A DNA stretch of 64,000 bases, from the NCBI GenBank assembly GCA_965240325.2, contig OZ251234.1:1364001-1428000 (forward strand), read 5' to 3'. The DNA is from Rebecca billardiae RCC1528 (Eukaryota; Haptophyta). Shown here one piece after another: positions 52,355-62,756 of this stretch (position 1 is the stretch's first letter; each line of letters opens with the position of its first letter). Under the pieces are notes generated by a model. That model did no database searches and was not told the DNA's origin. It worked only from the letters and a program-made list of their open reading frames with translations. The position numbers and the translations under genes are program-made.

Positions 52355-53114
52355 GGACGGCGCGCGGCCCGCGCTCGCGGCCGCGCCCGCGGCGGACGGC
52401 GAGGAGGGGCGCGCGGCGGCGGAGGAGGCGGCGGCCGCCGACCGGCAGGCGTCGAGCTCGCTCCTGCTCCTCCTCCGCGCCCACCTCCCGGAGCCGCCCC
52501 CTGAGGAGCTCGCGTACATGCAGCCGCTGCTGGCGGACGGCTCCTTCACCGACCGGCTGCGGCGCAACCGCGCGCGGCTGCTCGGCCAGCTGGTGAGCGC
52601 GCGCCGGCTGGCCGACTCGATCGGCCGGTGCGTCTCGCCAGTGGACGACTTTGTCGCGCCGCCCGTGCGCGCGCCCGCCAAGGAGGTCGCGCCGTGGTGG
52701 AGCCGGCGCGACGACGCCCTCCTGCTGGTGGGCGCGTACAAGCACGGGCTGCGCGACATCGAGGCCGTGCGCGCGGACCCGACGCTGCCCTTCTCGCAGC
52801 AGCTCGCGAGCGGCGCTCCGCCGGCGCGCGGCGCGGTGGAGGACGCAGAGGGCGCGGAGGCCGACGTCGACGGTGCCGACGGGCGGACCGACGCGGGCGA
52901 CGACGCGGACGATGAGGACGGCGGCGGTGGTGGAGGCGGCTCGCAGCACGGCGGCGGCGTGGGCGCGGCCAAGGCGAGCGCCGCGGCGGAAGGCGTGAGC
53001 AACGCCGTGCTCGAGAAGCGGCTCAAGCAGCTGCTCGACGCCGTGCACGAGCGGGAGCACGCGCTGGAGGTGTACGACGCCACCCACTTCGGCGGTACTG
53101 CCCCAGCCAAGTAG
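48654..53114 (+). CDS. CHD-family chromatin remodeller, 1249 aa, six exons
   Basis: ATP-dependent nucleosome remodeller. Exons: 48654-48763, 48894-49063, 49180-50402, 50534-50836, 50991-51722 and 51903-53114. All phases agree and total 1250 codons including the stop. Tandem chromodomains: VEKIFALRT...LLHVKWKE spliced to [10 protein letters not shown], then VVERIVAER...YLVKWCM...CTWEDP. SNF2 motifs: DEMGLGKT (~211), DEAHRMKNK (~391), [29 protein letters not shown] and [11 protein letters not shown] (~675). A ~45-residue Gly/Arg tract (~313-355) is inserted between motifs I and II. C-terminal SANT-like segments ([33 protein letters not shown]...ADPTLPF) resemble the CHD6-9 class. Four of five introns begin GT (three GTGCGC, one GTAACA); intron 3 begins GC after AAG, and the join [13 protein letters not shown] is as conserved. 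Poly-Ala tracts follow in the last exon. Confidence 0.9.
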
Positions 53115-54375
53115 TATATTCGCATCGTCGTCTGCCGGAATCAGGCTGTACGTACGTGCGCGTAGTGGTGCTCATATATCATATCATTACATTATTATTA
53201 TATTTATTATATTCGGCCATGCAGCAGTGGGCAGTGGCCGGGTCGTCGACGTCGTGCCGACGGCGACGTGCGGCTCGTGCTACTGCTCACTCAGTCTCAC
53301 TCGTGCCGCACGATTGATGATGTCGACTGTCGCCGACTCGTCTTAGAGCCGCCGCGTGGCCGTGGCCGTAGGCGTCACGCCGTAGTGGGCGTGGCGGTGG
53401 AGGCGGCGGTGGACGAGTCCCGGCGATTGGCTATACCGTCGATGACAGGACGACTTGATGAGACGACTTGCTTAAGTGCCTTATTTATTGTGTCGTGATG
53501 TCCTTCTGTCAATCTGTGTCAGCCACGCGGGGGCGTCGCGACCGAGCAAATACAGTACATACGCGCGGAATAGCGAAGCAGCGTGTACAGTGCGTGCCTG
53601 ACGACAAGTACGCGATTCTTTACACGGCGTGACTGATGCTGAGGTACTACATTTCACTAGGAATAATGAGAGACGCACACATACTTTTATGCAGGCGAGA
53701 TCATGTACCGATAAGGCCGTACTGACGAGGCGAGCGAACGACACCTCCCCAGGCGTATTAGCCATCGCCACCACTTTGCTTGCTTCCTACAGCGGCCCAC
53801 GCCCGGACTTGATGCCCGATGTAGCACACATGTCTGACATGACCCCCTCTGCCTCCATAGCTGCACGAGTGAAATACAGGCGCCTCGCTGCCAGGGCCAG
53901 TCGCCCAGACCCCTGCCCAGCTACTGGGCTCGATGACAGTCCCCTCAGTTCCCTTCCCCGCGCAGGGATCGGCTAGTGGCTGGCCCTCTGCCCACACTGG
54001 GGCACCCTAGGGGGTGCCCCTGCTGCCGACTCGGCTCAAACTCGATGATCTTGAATTGCAAGGCCGTACACTGCTTGTACCTGGGACCACCCCACAGTGT
54101 TGGGCTCGTATGTTGTTGGCAATGGCATACCCCCGCCCCCTCTGGAGGCGGGCTGTCCACAGTGGAGTGGTGTCAAGACACTAGGTGTCTCGGTCAGTGG
54201 TTTGAGGTTGGGTGAGGGTGGTGGTTGGTTGGGGGCTGGCCAGGGTAGGGCTGGAGGCTTCGGCCGCCAGCCTGATCACCCGGAGCCCGTTATAAAGGGG
54301 AATTTATATAGAGGCTGAAACGACGGTTTCGCGGCGGTTTCATCTTGAAAAACAGTAAAACAGACGGCCGGATCG
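53115..54375. other. Intergenic, 1.26 kb
   Basis: Downstream of CHD and upstream of the coiled-coil gene. No gene. The last part holds the intact copy of a ~89-bp repeat (separate entry) and TATA-like sequences (TTATAAAG, TTTATATAG) 65-85 bp before the next ATG. Confidence 0.55.
54218..54306 (+). repeat. Host repeat copy 1: empty site for TIR element C
   Basis: An 89-bp block from GTGGTGGTTGG to GGGGAATTTA, uninterrupted, with a single CTGGAGG. The second copy, on the minus strand between 58107 and 56965, is split at CTGGAGG by TIR element C. Copy 1 includes a TTATAAAG box upstream of the coiled-coil gene, so the block may be promoter DNA that was duplicated. Confidence 0.85.
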
Positions 54376-55047
54376 ATGGCGCCGCTTGGCGCGGTCGGCA
54401 AGCGCGCGGCGTCCGAGGAGATCGCGCTGGCAGTCTACGCGAGGCATGACATGTCCACGGCCGCAGGGCGGCTCCGTGCGTGCACAGACCTCGAAAGTAC
54501 CATGCGCGCGCACATGCGTGAGACGCAAGCGCGCAACGCGGTGCTCGAGCGCGCTCTCGCGGATACAACCCGTGGCGCACGCGAGCGAGACGCAGAGGTG
54601 GTCTCTCTGGTCAACGAGAACAGCCAGCTCGTTCAACGCGTGGCGCAGCTCGAGGAGCGTCTCGCTGTTCAGGCGGGCGCCTGCGCAGCGCTTGAAGAGG
54701 AGCGCACGGCCGTGGAGCGCCAGCTTGCCACAGAGCGCGCTGAGCACGCCGAGGCTCTCGCGGTACTCGAGGTGAACCTTCAGCGGACACGCGAGCAGCT
54801 GGCGGCTGGGGGGCCGCTCGAGGACCACGCCGCCAAGCTGGACAAGGCGCTTGATGAGCTGCACATCCAAGCGACGGCGCTCGAGCGCGCGCTGCGCGAG
54901 GAGCGCCGGCAGAAGGCGCTGCTGCAGCGGGCGCTCGCGGGTGAGCAGGGTGTGGATGTGGCGTCCGGTTTTGACGTGCAGACCATCGTGCAGCTCCGCC
55001 CCTCTGAGCCGCGCACGTCCGTCACGCACGTGCGCAGTGCAAGCTGA
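54376..55047 (+). CDS. Coiled-coil protein, 223 aa
   Basis: ATG start, single exon. After ~40 residues (KRAASEEIALAVYARHDMST) almost the whole protein is amphipathic helix with heptad spacing, for example NSQLVQRVAQLEERLAVQ, EEERTAVERQLATERAEH and LDELHIQATALERALREE, so it is predicted to form a parallel coiled coil. The tail DVQTIVQLRPSEPRTSV is non-helical. No membrane span. Family not identified; long coiled coils match many cytoskeletal proteins by composition alone. The block upstream with TATA-like elements is duplicated near 57-58 kb. Confidence 0.6.
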   Translation: MAPLGAVGKRAASEEIALAVYARHDMSTAAGRLRACTDLESTMRAHMRETQARNAVLERALADTTRGARERDAEVVSLVNENSQLVQRVAQLEERLAVQAGACAALEEERTAVERQLATERAEHAEALAVLEVNLQRTREQLAAGGPLEDHAAKLDKALDELHIQATALERALREERRQKALLQRALAGEQGVDVASGFDVQTIVQLRPSEPRTSVTHVRSAS

Positions 55048-55990
55048 CCACGATCGAGCGATGCCTGCCCGGTTGCTCCATGGCTGCGCCGACCCCCCTG
55101 GCAGCAGGCAGTCGTGGCATATTCATAACCCATGCCATGAAGCCTACGGCGACCGTGAAATACGACCGTTACGAGTGTCTACAGTCCGCCTCTCAACAAT
55201 TGATTATTACCCTCTGGAGAGCACACCTGCACATCACACCTTCTCCTGGCCGCCTAGGCTTGCATGACGGGCACCTGCGGCCCCAGCACTCTAGCTACAT
55301 TCGGTCCGGAGAGTCTGCTGACTCCGACTCATCGGTGCGCGCCACCAATCATATCATTAATTAATAATGACGAGCGTATGACGACTTCATCAGCCGGGTT
55401 CGGGTCGTGCCCAATTGGCCGAATTCGCCGCCCGTGAGTCGGACTCCTCTCCGGGGCAGCACGTGAAGCCGGCCAGCTCGGCCTCGGACATGACCGTGGC
55501 CGAAGACAGGCTCTCAGTCTTATAGCTGCTGGCTCCCATCACACCTCTTTCAGCGACACCGACAGCCGTTGTAGTTGTAGTACTGTTAGTTGTAGCACAG
55601 CGCACCAGCGCACCGCTCATGAGCCTCATCTCACTCCGACAGTCCGCTGTCCGCTGATTTTCGGCGGAGCCTTGTGAGTGCTGTGATGCGACAGGGCATT
55701 ATTCCCGGCATATCCCGAACCAGTCAGCAGGTGGGCCGGCTGGCAGCCTGGGGCTAGGTGCCATCTGGTGCACTGCATGTGCTGGTGGCCATTCCCGGCA
55801 GTCCCCGACAGACACCACCCGCAGAGACGTGGCCTGCGCACTGAATTCTGAATAAACCGCACTGCTAAGACTCGCGCCAGGCTGTACTGCTACAGTCGCG
55901 GCGCGCGGCGCGTGCCACTGCCCGACCGGGCACCCGCCAGCGCGCGGCTCACGCCCCGCCGCTCGAGAGGCCCTGCCTGTCTCGCGGCGT

Positions 55991-56077
<87 letters not shown>

Positions 56078-57019
56078 GCAGGATTTATTTGTGAGTTTTT
56101 GCCCTATACAGTAAACGCCTCTGTATTTATGGGGGTACCAAAGGACCCCCTTCCCTGCCTGGCTAATACGCACCCAGCCGCGCTGGCTCCAGGACTCCTG
56201 GCCTCGCCCGGCCGACAAGCTCGTTCCCAATCCTTCGCGGCTGCCGGACCTCGGTCGTTCGGCTGGGTAGTGGGTAACTCGGTTCGGCTGAGTAGCTCGG
56301 TTCCATCTGGCCGCTCGGCCCGCGAAGTTGCGGTGCAGCGGAGCGCGTGAGCTGCTTGCGGCGGCGCGCCCGAGTTCACTCCGCGCCGCCCGACAGCGAT
56401 GAGTTGACGAGCAGGCATCCAGCGGGCAGCCGGTCGGACGACACGCCTGACGCCGGCTGGCGAGCAAGTTCTCCGGCCCCCCGCCGGCGTCGCGTATGAG
56501 ACTGAGTATGGTAGCAGGGAGGCTTGCTGCCTCCGTGACGCCTGCCCGTTGCGGCATGCCGCCACGTCGTTATATTTAACGACGTGGTATCTCATATATA
56601 TATATATATATATATTATTCGATCGTCATATATAGTCGTACGTCATTATTTCTTACTTTTGACGAAACATATATATCATGATGGCCCGCGGTGCAGGGCG
56701 GAGCGCGCAGCGTGGAGCCCGCACCAGCGGGCCGGAACCACGTTTCAAAAAGATCTTTGATCAAGAAAAAGGGACGCGGGGGCCGATTTTTAGGGCTGGC
56801 GGAGACCGAGTTTCGAATTTTGAGACCCTCTCTACAGATGCATCACGGAGAAAAAAACCGCGTCCACGACATTCCCCTAATCAATCGTGGACGGCCGGGC
56901 GTGAGAGTTCACTTCTGTGTGAAGTAGGACGGTTACAAGTCCAATACAAGCGTCAGCTTCTCCTAAATTCCCCTTTATAACGGGCTCCGGGTGATCAGAC
57001 TGGCGGCCGAAGCCTCCAG
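55048..57019. other. Intergenic, 2 kb
   Basis: Contains a (CT)n tract (55991-56074), a (TA)n tract (56594-56614) and the end of split host repeat copy 2. Open frames are short and without motif. No gene supported. Confidence 0.55.
55991..56074. repeat. (CT)n microsatellite
   Basis: About 84 bp of pure CT. Confidence 0.95.
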
Positions 57020-58073
57020 AGGCCGCTCGAGCGACTTCGTGTCAGGCGAGGCAGATCGCGCCAGTGCGAGGCGAGGCAGACGCTCGCCTGCCTCGCCCAG
57101 CAGGCGAGGCAGCTAAGCTAGTAAAGCCGCGGCCGAACTTTACGAAAGCCAAATGTCTGCCGGTGCGCCGCCCGTCTTTTGCGCACGGTGACAAGGGCGC
57201 GCGAGGGCGCTTCCTCACGATCCCGAAGAGCGCTGCGCGCGGCGTCGCGTTGGCGGCGGCAGCGGCGCTGGGGTGTATCTTGCCCATTCTGCGTGGCGGT
57301 GCACGCTCATGACGCCTCAGCCGCCGCCACGCCATGCGCGACCGGGCGTGTCGCCTTCTTGACGGGCAGTGCACACGCCCTTGCAAGCGCACAGCCGTGA
57401 AGAGCCGAGAGCGTCCGTCGCGCGCACGCCGCCCACGCGGGATGCTTTGTGTTATCAACGAAGCCACCTTCCCCATGCGCTCCGCCGAGTTCGCCATGCG
57501 TTCAGAGCAGTCAAGATCGCTGAACGAGAGGATGTCATCGGCTGAAATGCAGGTGAGCAGTGGTCATCGTAGTTGCTACCCATGGTCATCATGGCTCGCA
57601 CATGCCAGAGCGCGATCGCTCAGTGTCATACGAATAGTCCTGAAACCTCATCCCGCGTGGGCGGCGTGCGCGCGACGGACGCTCTCGGCTCTTCACGGCT
57701 GTGCGCTTGCAAGGGCGTGTGCACTGCCCGTCAAGAAGGCGACACGCCCGGTCGCGCATGGCGTGGCGGCGGCCGAGGCGTCATGAGCGTGCACCGCCAC
57801 GCAGAATGGGCAAGATACACCCCAGCGCCGCTGCCGCCGCCAACGCGACGCCGCGCGCAGCGCTCTTCGGGATCGTGAGGAAGCGCCCTCGCGCGCCCTT
57901 GTCACCGTGCGCAAAAGACGGGCGGCGCACCGGCAGACATTTGGCTTTCGTAAAGTTCGGCCGCGGCTTTACTAGCTTAGCTGCCTCGCCTGCTGGGCGA
58001 GGCAGGCGAGCGTCTGCCTCGCCTCGCACTGGCGCGATCTGCCTCGCCTGACACGAAGTCGCTCGAGCGGCCT
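57020..58073. mobile_element. TIR element C, 1054-bp foldback, 7-bp target duplication
   Basis: Two inverted arms of 425 bp (57020-57444 and 57649-58073), nearly perfect by eye, surround a 204-bp loop. The termini read AGGCCGCTCGAGCGACTTCG. The flanks carry the direct duplication CCTCCAG at 57013-57019 and 58074-58080. The same flanks occur joined, with one copy of the heptamer, at 54218-54306: the empty site. The arms show matching open frames on opposite strands, which simply reflects the symmetry. The loop has one short frame (FAMRSEQSRSLNERMSSAEM) of unknown meaning. No transposase is visible. Confidence 0.9.
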
Positions 58074-58799
58074 CCTCCAGCCCTACCCTGGCCAGCCCCC
58101 AACCAACCACCACTTCTTTGAGGCTATTTTTGCACGTCCTTACGGGATCAGTGAAGTAACCAACCGATATATATTGGCTTCGTCGGGGTCGTATTCACTA
58201 CTGGAGTATATTGGGTAATTGTGGGTACTCTCGTTCAGTCTATCATATCAGTACATTGGCTCGCTAACGGTGTTGGGGGCATAAGGTCATTTTGGGTAAT
58301 TGTGGGTATTATCATACCCAGTTGGGGGCCAGGGGGCGCGCGGCACGCGCTCGCTCCAAAACGGGGCGAGCCCTCGTCGCCCTCGATCGACCGCCATCGG
58401 TGTGGACGACCGCGCGGAGCGCGCGCCGCGCGCGCGCCGCCCGCGCGGCCGCGGGCGCCTCCCGCGCGGGTGGCGCACGCACGCCCGCGCGCCCGCCCGC
58501 GCGCGCGGCCGCGTTTGCGGGCGCGCGCGGATTTTCGAAGGCTTCTGTCTGTCGGGCGTTGCGTCCGACTCGTGCGCCATGTCGTGCCATGTCGTGGCGT
58601 GCGCATGTGCGCACTCTCGGTGGGGTGGTGCGCGGGCGGCGGCGCTCTCCTGAATTCTACCCCGCGCCCGTTTCGCTGTGCGTGCGCGCTGCGTCGCGCA
58701 GGCACGCGAGAGTACCTGCGGCTCCCGCGCGGCCGACGTGGACGGTTGCCCCGGCGCGCCGCTCCAGCACGCGCTCGCGTGTCTGCGTGGACTGGGTTA

Positions 58800-59481
58800 T
58801 AGCGCGCGTGCCGCGCCTTCTTTTCTCGGTGCAGGCGCGCTGGCTGCAGGCCTTGGCCATCGACTACGCGGCGCGCACCCTAGCACTCCCTAGCAGCCAG
58901 CCGCGACGAGTCCGAGTCTGCGCGCGCAGATGGGCGGCGGCGCGCAGGCCGTGCGCGCGCAGATACACGAGCACGTGCGCGTGAAGGCGCTGGGCGCCGA
59001 GCTGGCAAAGCGCGACGCCGAGCTCGACGCGTGCGCGCAGAGGCGCTGGGCGCCGAGCTGGCGAAGCGAGACGCCGAGCTCGACGCGCTGCGTCACGCGG
59101 CACGGATGCGCTGGGCGCGCGCGCTGCCCTTGTCCACGCCCTGCAGCAGCTCGAGCAGGTGTGGACGGCCCTCGAAGCTACGGTGGGCGAGCGCGCGCCG
59201 CTCAGCCTGCCGCTGGCCGCCGCCATCCTCGAGGCCGACGCGGCGGAGCAGGCGGCGGGCGAGCACGGCGGCGCGGTGCGGAGCAGGGCACGCGTGCGCC
59301 TGGCGGCGGGCGTGACACGCCACTCGCTTCGTCCCACCCCGAGCTCCGCTCGGTCTGCGCGTGGCTGCGCAGCGTGGGCGGGCAGCAGTGGCGCGCGCTC
59401 TCGCTATGCCGGCCCGAGGCGCGCCGGCTGAGCGACCAGCGGCCCTTCGTCGAGCGCATGGCGCAGCGCGAGCACCTCTAG
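58800..59481 (+). pseudogene. Coding remnant or unresolved exons of a coiled-coil gene
   Basis: Several plus-strand stretches look like real protein in shifting frames: RWLQALAIDYAARTLAL (~58835), ALGAELAKRDAELDA (twice, 58985 on), LVHALQQLEQVWTALEATVG (~59130) and a C-terminal piece with ELRSVCAWLRSVGGQQW and RPFVERMAQREHL before a TAG at 59479-59481. I could not connect them with phase-consistent GT/AG introns, and a 56-bp duplication breaks the frame. Either a decayed gene or a gene with introns I failed to place. Confidence 0.35.
58985..59096. repeat. Frame-breaking tandem duplication, 56 bp x 2
   Basis: Two adjacent copies start AGGCGCTGGGCGCCGAGCTG at 58985 and 59041. The period of 56 is not a multiple of three, so both copies encode ALGAELAKRDAELDA but in different frames. 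Confidence 0.85.
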
Positions 59482-59524
59482 CAGGTGCGCGCGCGCGCGC
59501 GCACGCGCCGGCCCGCGCCGCGCG

Positions 59525-59627
59525 GCGCCTCTCGCCCTGCACGCGCGCCGCCCCGCTTCCCCGCGCGGCCCGTCCGCGCCTCTCGCCCTGCGCGCGCGCC
59601 GCCCCGCTTCCCCGCGCGGCCCGTCCG
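59525..59627. repeat. 51-bp tandem repeat, 2 copies
   Basis: Units at 59525 and 59576 start GCGCCTCTCGCCCTG and differ by only a base or two. No coding role supported. Confidence 0.85.
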
Positions 59628-60126
59628 CTGGTGTCCCGTGCCACCCTTGGCCGTCGGCGCGCCCATTCACGCGCCGCGAGTCCGACGGACGGGTCTGACT
59701 CTCACTCACTCTCCGAGACGGTGCGGCTCGGCCTGTCTGACTGCCAGGCAGACGCCAGACCGTGCGGATTGACGACGTCACGGTCTCATTCTCAACCACT
59801 GCGCCGCGGGCCCCCAACTGCGTTGGTTCTACGGAAAAGGACCGCGGAACGCGGTCATATTAGTTAGGGGCTGTTACGGATTACGGAATACGGGGCCCGG
59901 GGGCCGCCGCGCTAACTCAGTACCGGGCACTGCGGGTCTCTGCAAGTGCGGCGCTGCGCTGGCGCTCCGCCCTGCACCGCGGCCCATTACTCATCAGCAG
60001 CGCTGCAGGCCGGCACGGTCCTGCTGCTGGCCGAGTCTGTACTTAGTCTGTGCTACGTGGTACGTCGGGCGGCCACGCCCTGCCGGCTGCCGAGTGCCGC
60101 GGCTGGCGCCATCACTCTCAGCAGCA

Positions 60127-62756
60127 TCATTTCCGCGCGCGCTTGCTCGCACTGCCCGGCGTGCCGCCCCCCTTGGAGCCCGAGGCAGCCTCGGGCTGCT
60201 CGCCGCGCTGAGCGCGCACGGCGGCTGCGAGCGCGGCGACGTGCTGCTCCGTCTCGGCCCAGCCGAAGCACTCGCTGCCCGGCACGCGCAGACGCGCACA
60301 GCGCAGGCGGAAGCGAGGAAGGACACGCGCGTCAGGCGAGGGGGCGCCGCGCCGCGCGCCGCGAGCGCTGGTCACGCGCGCGCACCCGCCGATGCTCACG
60401 CCGTACGCCAGCTTGCGGTGCGGCACCACCTCCTGCGTGCCCTCGTGCAGGAATGCGGGCAGGAGCACGCCCGCCGGCCGACATGGCCTGCAACGGGCGC
60501 CGCGCGGCTCACATGAGGGCCGCGGCGCGCGGGCGGGCGCGGGCGGCGACGAGAGGCGCGAGGCGCGCGCGCGCACCCGCCCTCCTTGACCGCCTCCACG
60601 ACGCGCGCCACGAGCTGGCGCTGCGCCTCGAGCGTGCTCGCCGGCGGCTCCGCCTGCTCCGCGCCCGCGCCCGCCGCACCGCCTGCGTGTGCGGCGGCCG
60701 GCTGCGGGCCGTCGAGCGCGCAGTCGACGACGGGCGCACTCGGCAGCCCGGCCTCGCGCAGCGCCTCGGACGCGGCGCGCAGGTTGGCGTCGCCGACGAC
60801 GACGGCGTGCGCGTCGGCGTTGCCCTGGGTGTGCACAATGCCTGCCAGGTTCTCCTTGGAGACCGAGAGGAAGACGTGCGCGCCGTTCGCGCGGCCGACG
60901 GAGTCGCGCGTGCGCGTCGCCGCGCAGACGCCGCCGCCCGCGTCGCCCGCCGCGCGCGCGCCGTCCGCGCCGACGCGCACGCCGACCGGCATGGAGAGGC
61001 CGGAGGCGAGCTCGGACATGAGGTAGTGCGAGGCGGCGCGCGCGTCGAGCGCGGTGTACGACGCGAGGTCGGCGAGGTACTGCGGCATGATCGTGTCCAT
61101 GAAGTCGGTCGCGACCGGCAGCGCGAGCCCCGCCGCGGCGAGCAGCAACGAGCGCGCCTCGCGCAGCCCGCTGTTGATGCGGCACGAGCCGTCGAGGCCC
61201 GGGTCGGAGACGAGGCCCTTCCAGCCCGCGCCGGCGTGCGCGCGCTCGAAGGTCGCGCCGAGCACGACGCACAGCTCCGACGCGTGCCGCGCCGCGAGCG
61301 AGCGCAGCCGCCCGGCGAACTCGAGCGCCGCGCGCGTGTCGTGCACGACGCGAGGCCCGACCACCACCAGCAGCTTGCTGCCCGCGCGCGCGCGCCCGTC
61401 CGCGCGCACGATGGCGCCGATCTCGGCGCGCGCGGCGGCGATGAGCTCGGAGGCCGCGGGTGCGCACGGCTGCTCGAGGATCAGGCACGCGGGCGGGAGG
61501 AGCGGCTTGATTCCACGGATGCGCAGGTTGTCCGTCGCGCTGTTGACGTGCTCGCCGTACGGCGCCGCGCCGCCCGCGAGCGGCGGCAGCGGGCGCGCGC
61601 GGCCGGCCGAGCGGCGGCGCGAGCGGCGGTGGCGCGCGCCGTCGGCGAGCTGCTCGATCAGCTCCTTGGTCATCGTCCAGTCGATGCACGGGTCCGTCAG
61701 ACTCAACCCGTACACCGGCGGCGGCGCGGGCGCCGCGCCATCGCCGGCGCCGCCCGGCGCGTGTGCGCGGCCGTGCCCGGAGAGCAGGAAGCTCTTGAGG
61801 CTCACGCCACACACGGCGCCCTCGCCCTCGCCGATGGCGCGCGCGACGGCCGAGGCGCACGCGGCCTGCGCGGCGCACGCGTCCGCCGCGCTCGCGTCGT
61901 AGCAGTCCACGAGCACGAGCGAGCCCAGGTTGTGCGCGCCGAGCGTGCCCGCGAGCGCGCGCGCGCGCGAGAGCGCGTCGGGGCCTCCGACGATCGGATG
62001 GCAGTCGTCGTTGCCGCCCGTGTGCACGATGCCCGCGACGCCCTGCTTCGAGACGGAGAGGAAGGCGTGCGGCATGCGCGCGCCCTGCAGCGCGCGCAGC
62101 AGCGCGTGCGACTCCGCCGACGCCGAGTCGAAGTCGGGCCCGCCCCCGCGGTCGCAGAAGGCGACGGGCATCGACAGGCCGCTCGCGAGCTCGATGTGCG
62201 TCTGCGACGCAGTCGTGTGCGGCGACATCCACAGCCACGTGACGAGGTCGGCGAAGAACTGCGGCTGGAGCATGTCGTGGAATGTCGTGCCGACGGCGAG
62301 GCCCATCTCGAGCACGCGCACGAGCAGCTGCCGCGCCGCCTGCAGGCCGCGGTTGATGGCGAACGAGCCGTCGCGCGCGGGGTCGTGGATGAAGCCCTGC
62401 CAGCCGCGCGTGCGCGACGGCTTGCGGAAGTTGAGGCGCATCACGACGAGCACGTCGCGCTCGTGGCGGCGCGCGACCTCGCGCAGCTTCATCGCGTAGT
62501 CGAGCGTCGCGGCCGGGTCGTGCACCGTGCACGGGCCCGCGACCACGATCACGCGGTCGTCCTCGCCCGCGAGGATGGCGCGCACCGCCGCGCGCGAGTC
62601 GGCGACCGTCTGCTGGATGGACGCGCTCGACGGCACGTCCTCCATCAGGCAGGCCGGTGGTACCATCGGCGTGATCGCCCGAATGCGCAGGTCATCCGTC
62701 TCCGAGTGGCGCAGCCGCGAGAGTTCCGCCGCGCGCTTCATCGCCGTGGACGTCAT
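60127..62756 (-). CDS. Tandem DAHP-synthase-like fusion protein, 809 aa, three exons
   Basis: Exons: 62756-60577, 60487-60386 and 60274-60127. Both introns begin GTGCGC and end CAG, phase is 2 at each, total 810 codons. Two class I DAHP synthase domains in tandem. DAHP synthase joins phosphoenolpyruvate and erythrose 4-phosphate at the head of the shikimate pathway. Domain 1 (~1-370) keeps GPCTVHDP, MRLNFRKP, ELASGLSMPV and SLTDPCIDW, but the metal-ligand His of the DCSHxNS motif is Asp (VDCYDAS) and the Glu of GVMxES is Lys (GVSLKS). Domain 2 (~410-795) has GPRVVHD in place of GPC, ATFERAH in place of FEKP, DCALDG in place of the His motif, AGVLLPAFLHEG in place of GVMxES, and SIGGECFGW in place of SITDACIGW. 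Start: the ATG of MTSTAMKRAAEL; an ATG 60 bp upstream is possible. C terminus basic. Confidence 0.85.

Larger units (their letters stand above)
58074..60126. other. Region with unresolved exons and tandem repeats
   Basis: From 58.1 to 58.35 kb the sequence is AT-richer and repeats GGGTAATTGTGGGTA twice (near 58212 and 58293). 58.35-58.8 kb is GC-rich and non-descript. The possible exons, the 56-bp duplication and the 51-bp repeat are listed separately. 59.63-60.12 kb shows nothing. Confidence 0.4.

Noticed and set aside
57020-58073. Two related genes in opposite orientation
   Set aside because: The mirrored frames come from the inverted arms of TIR element C and have no independent coding signal.
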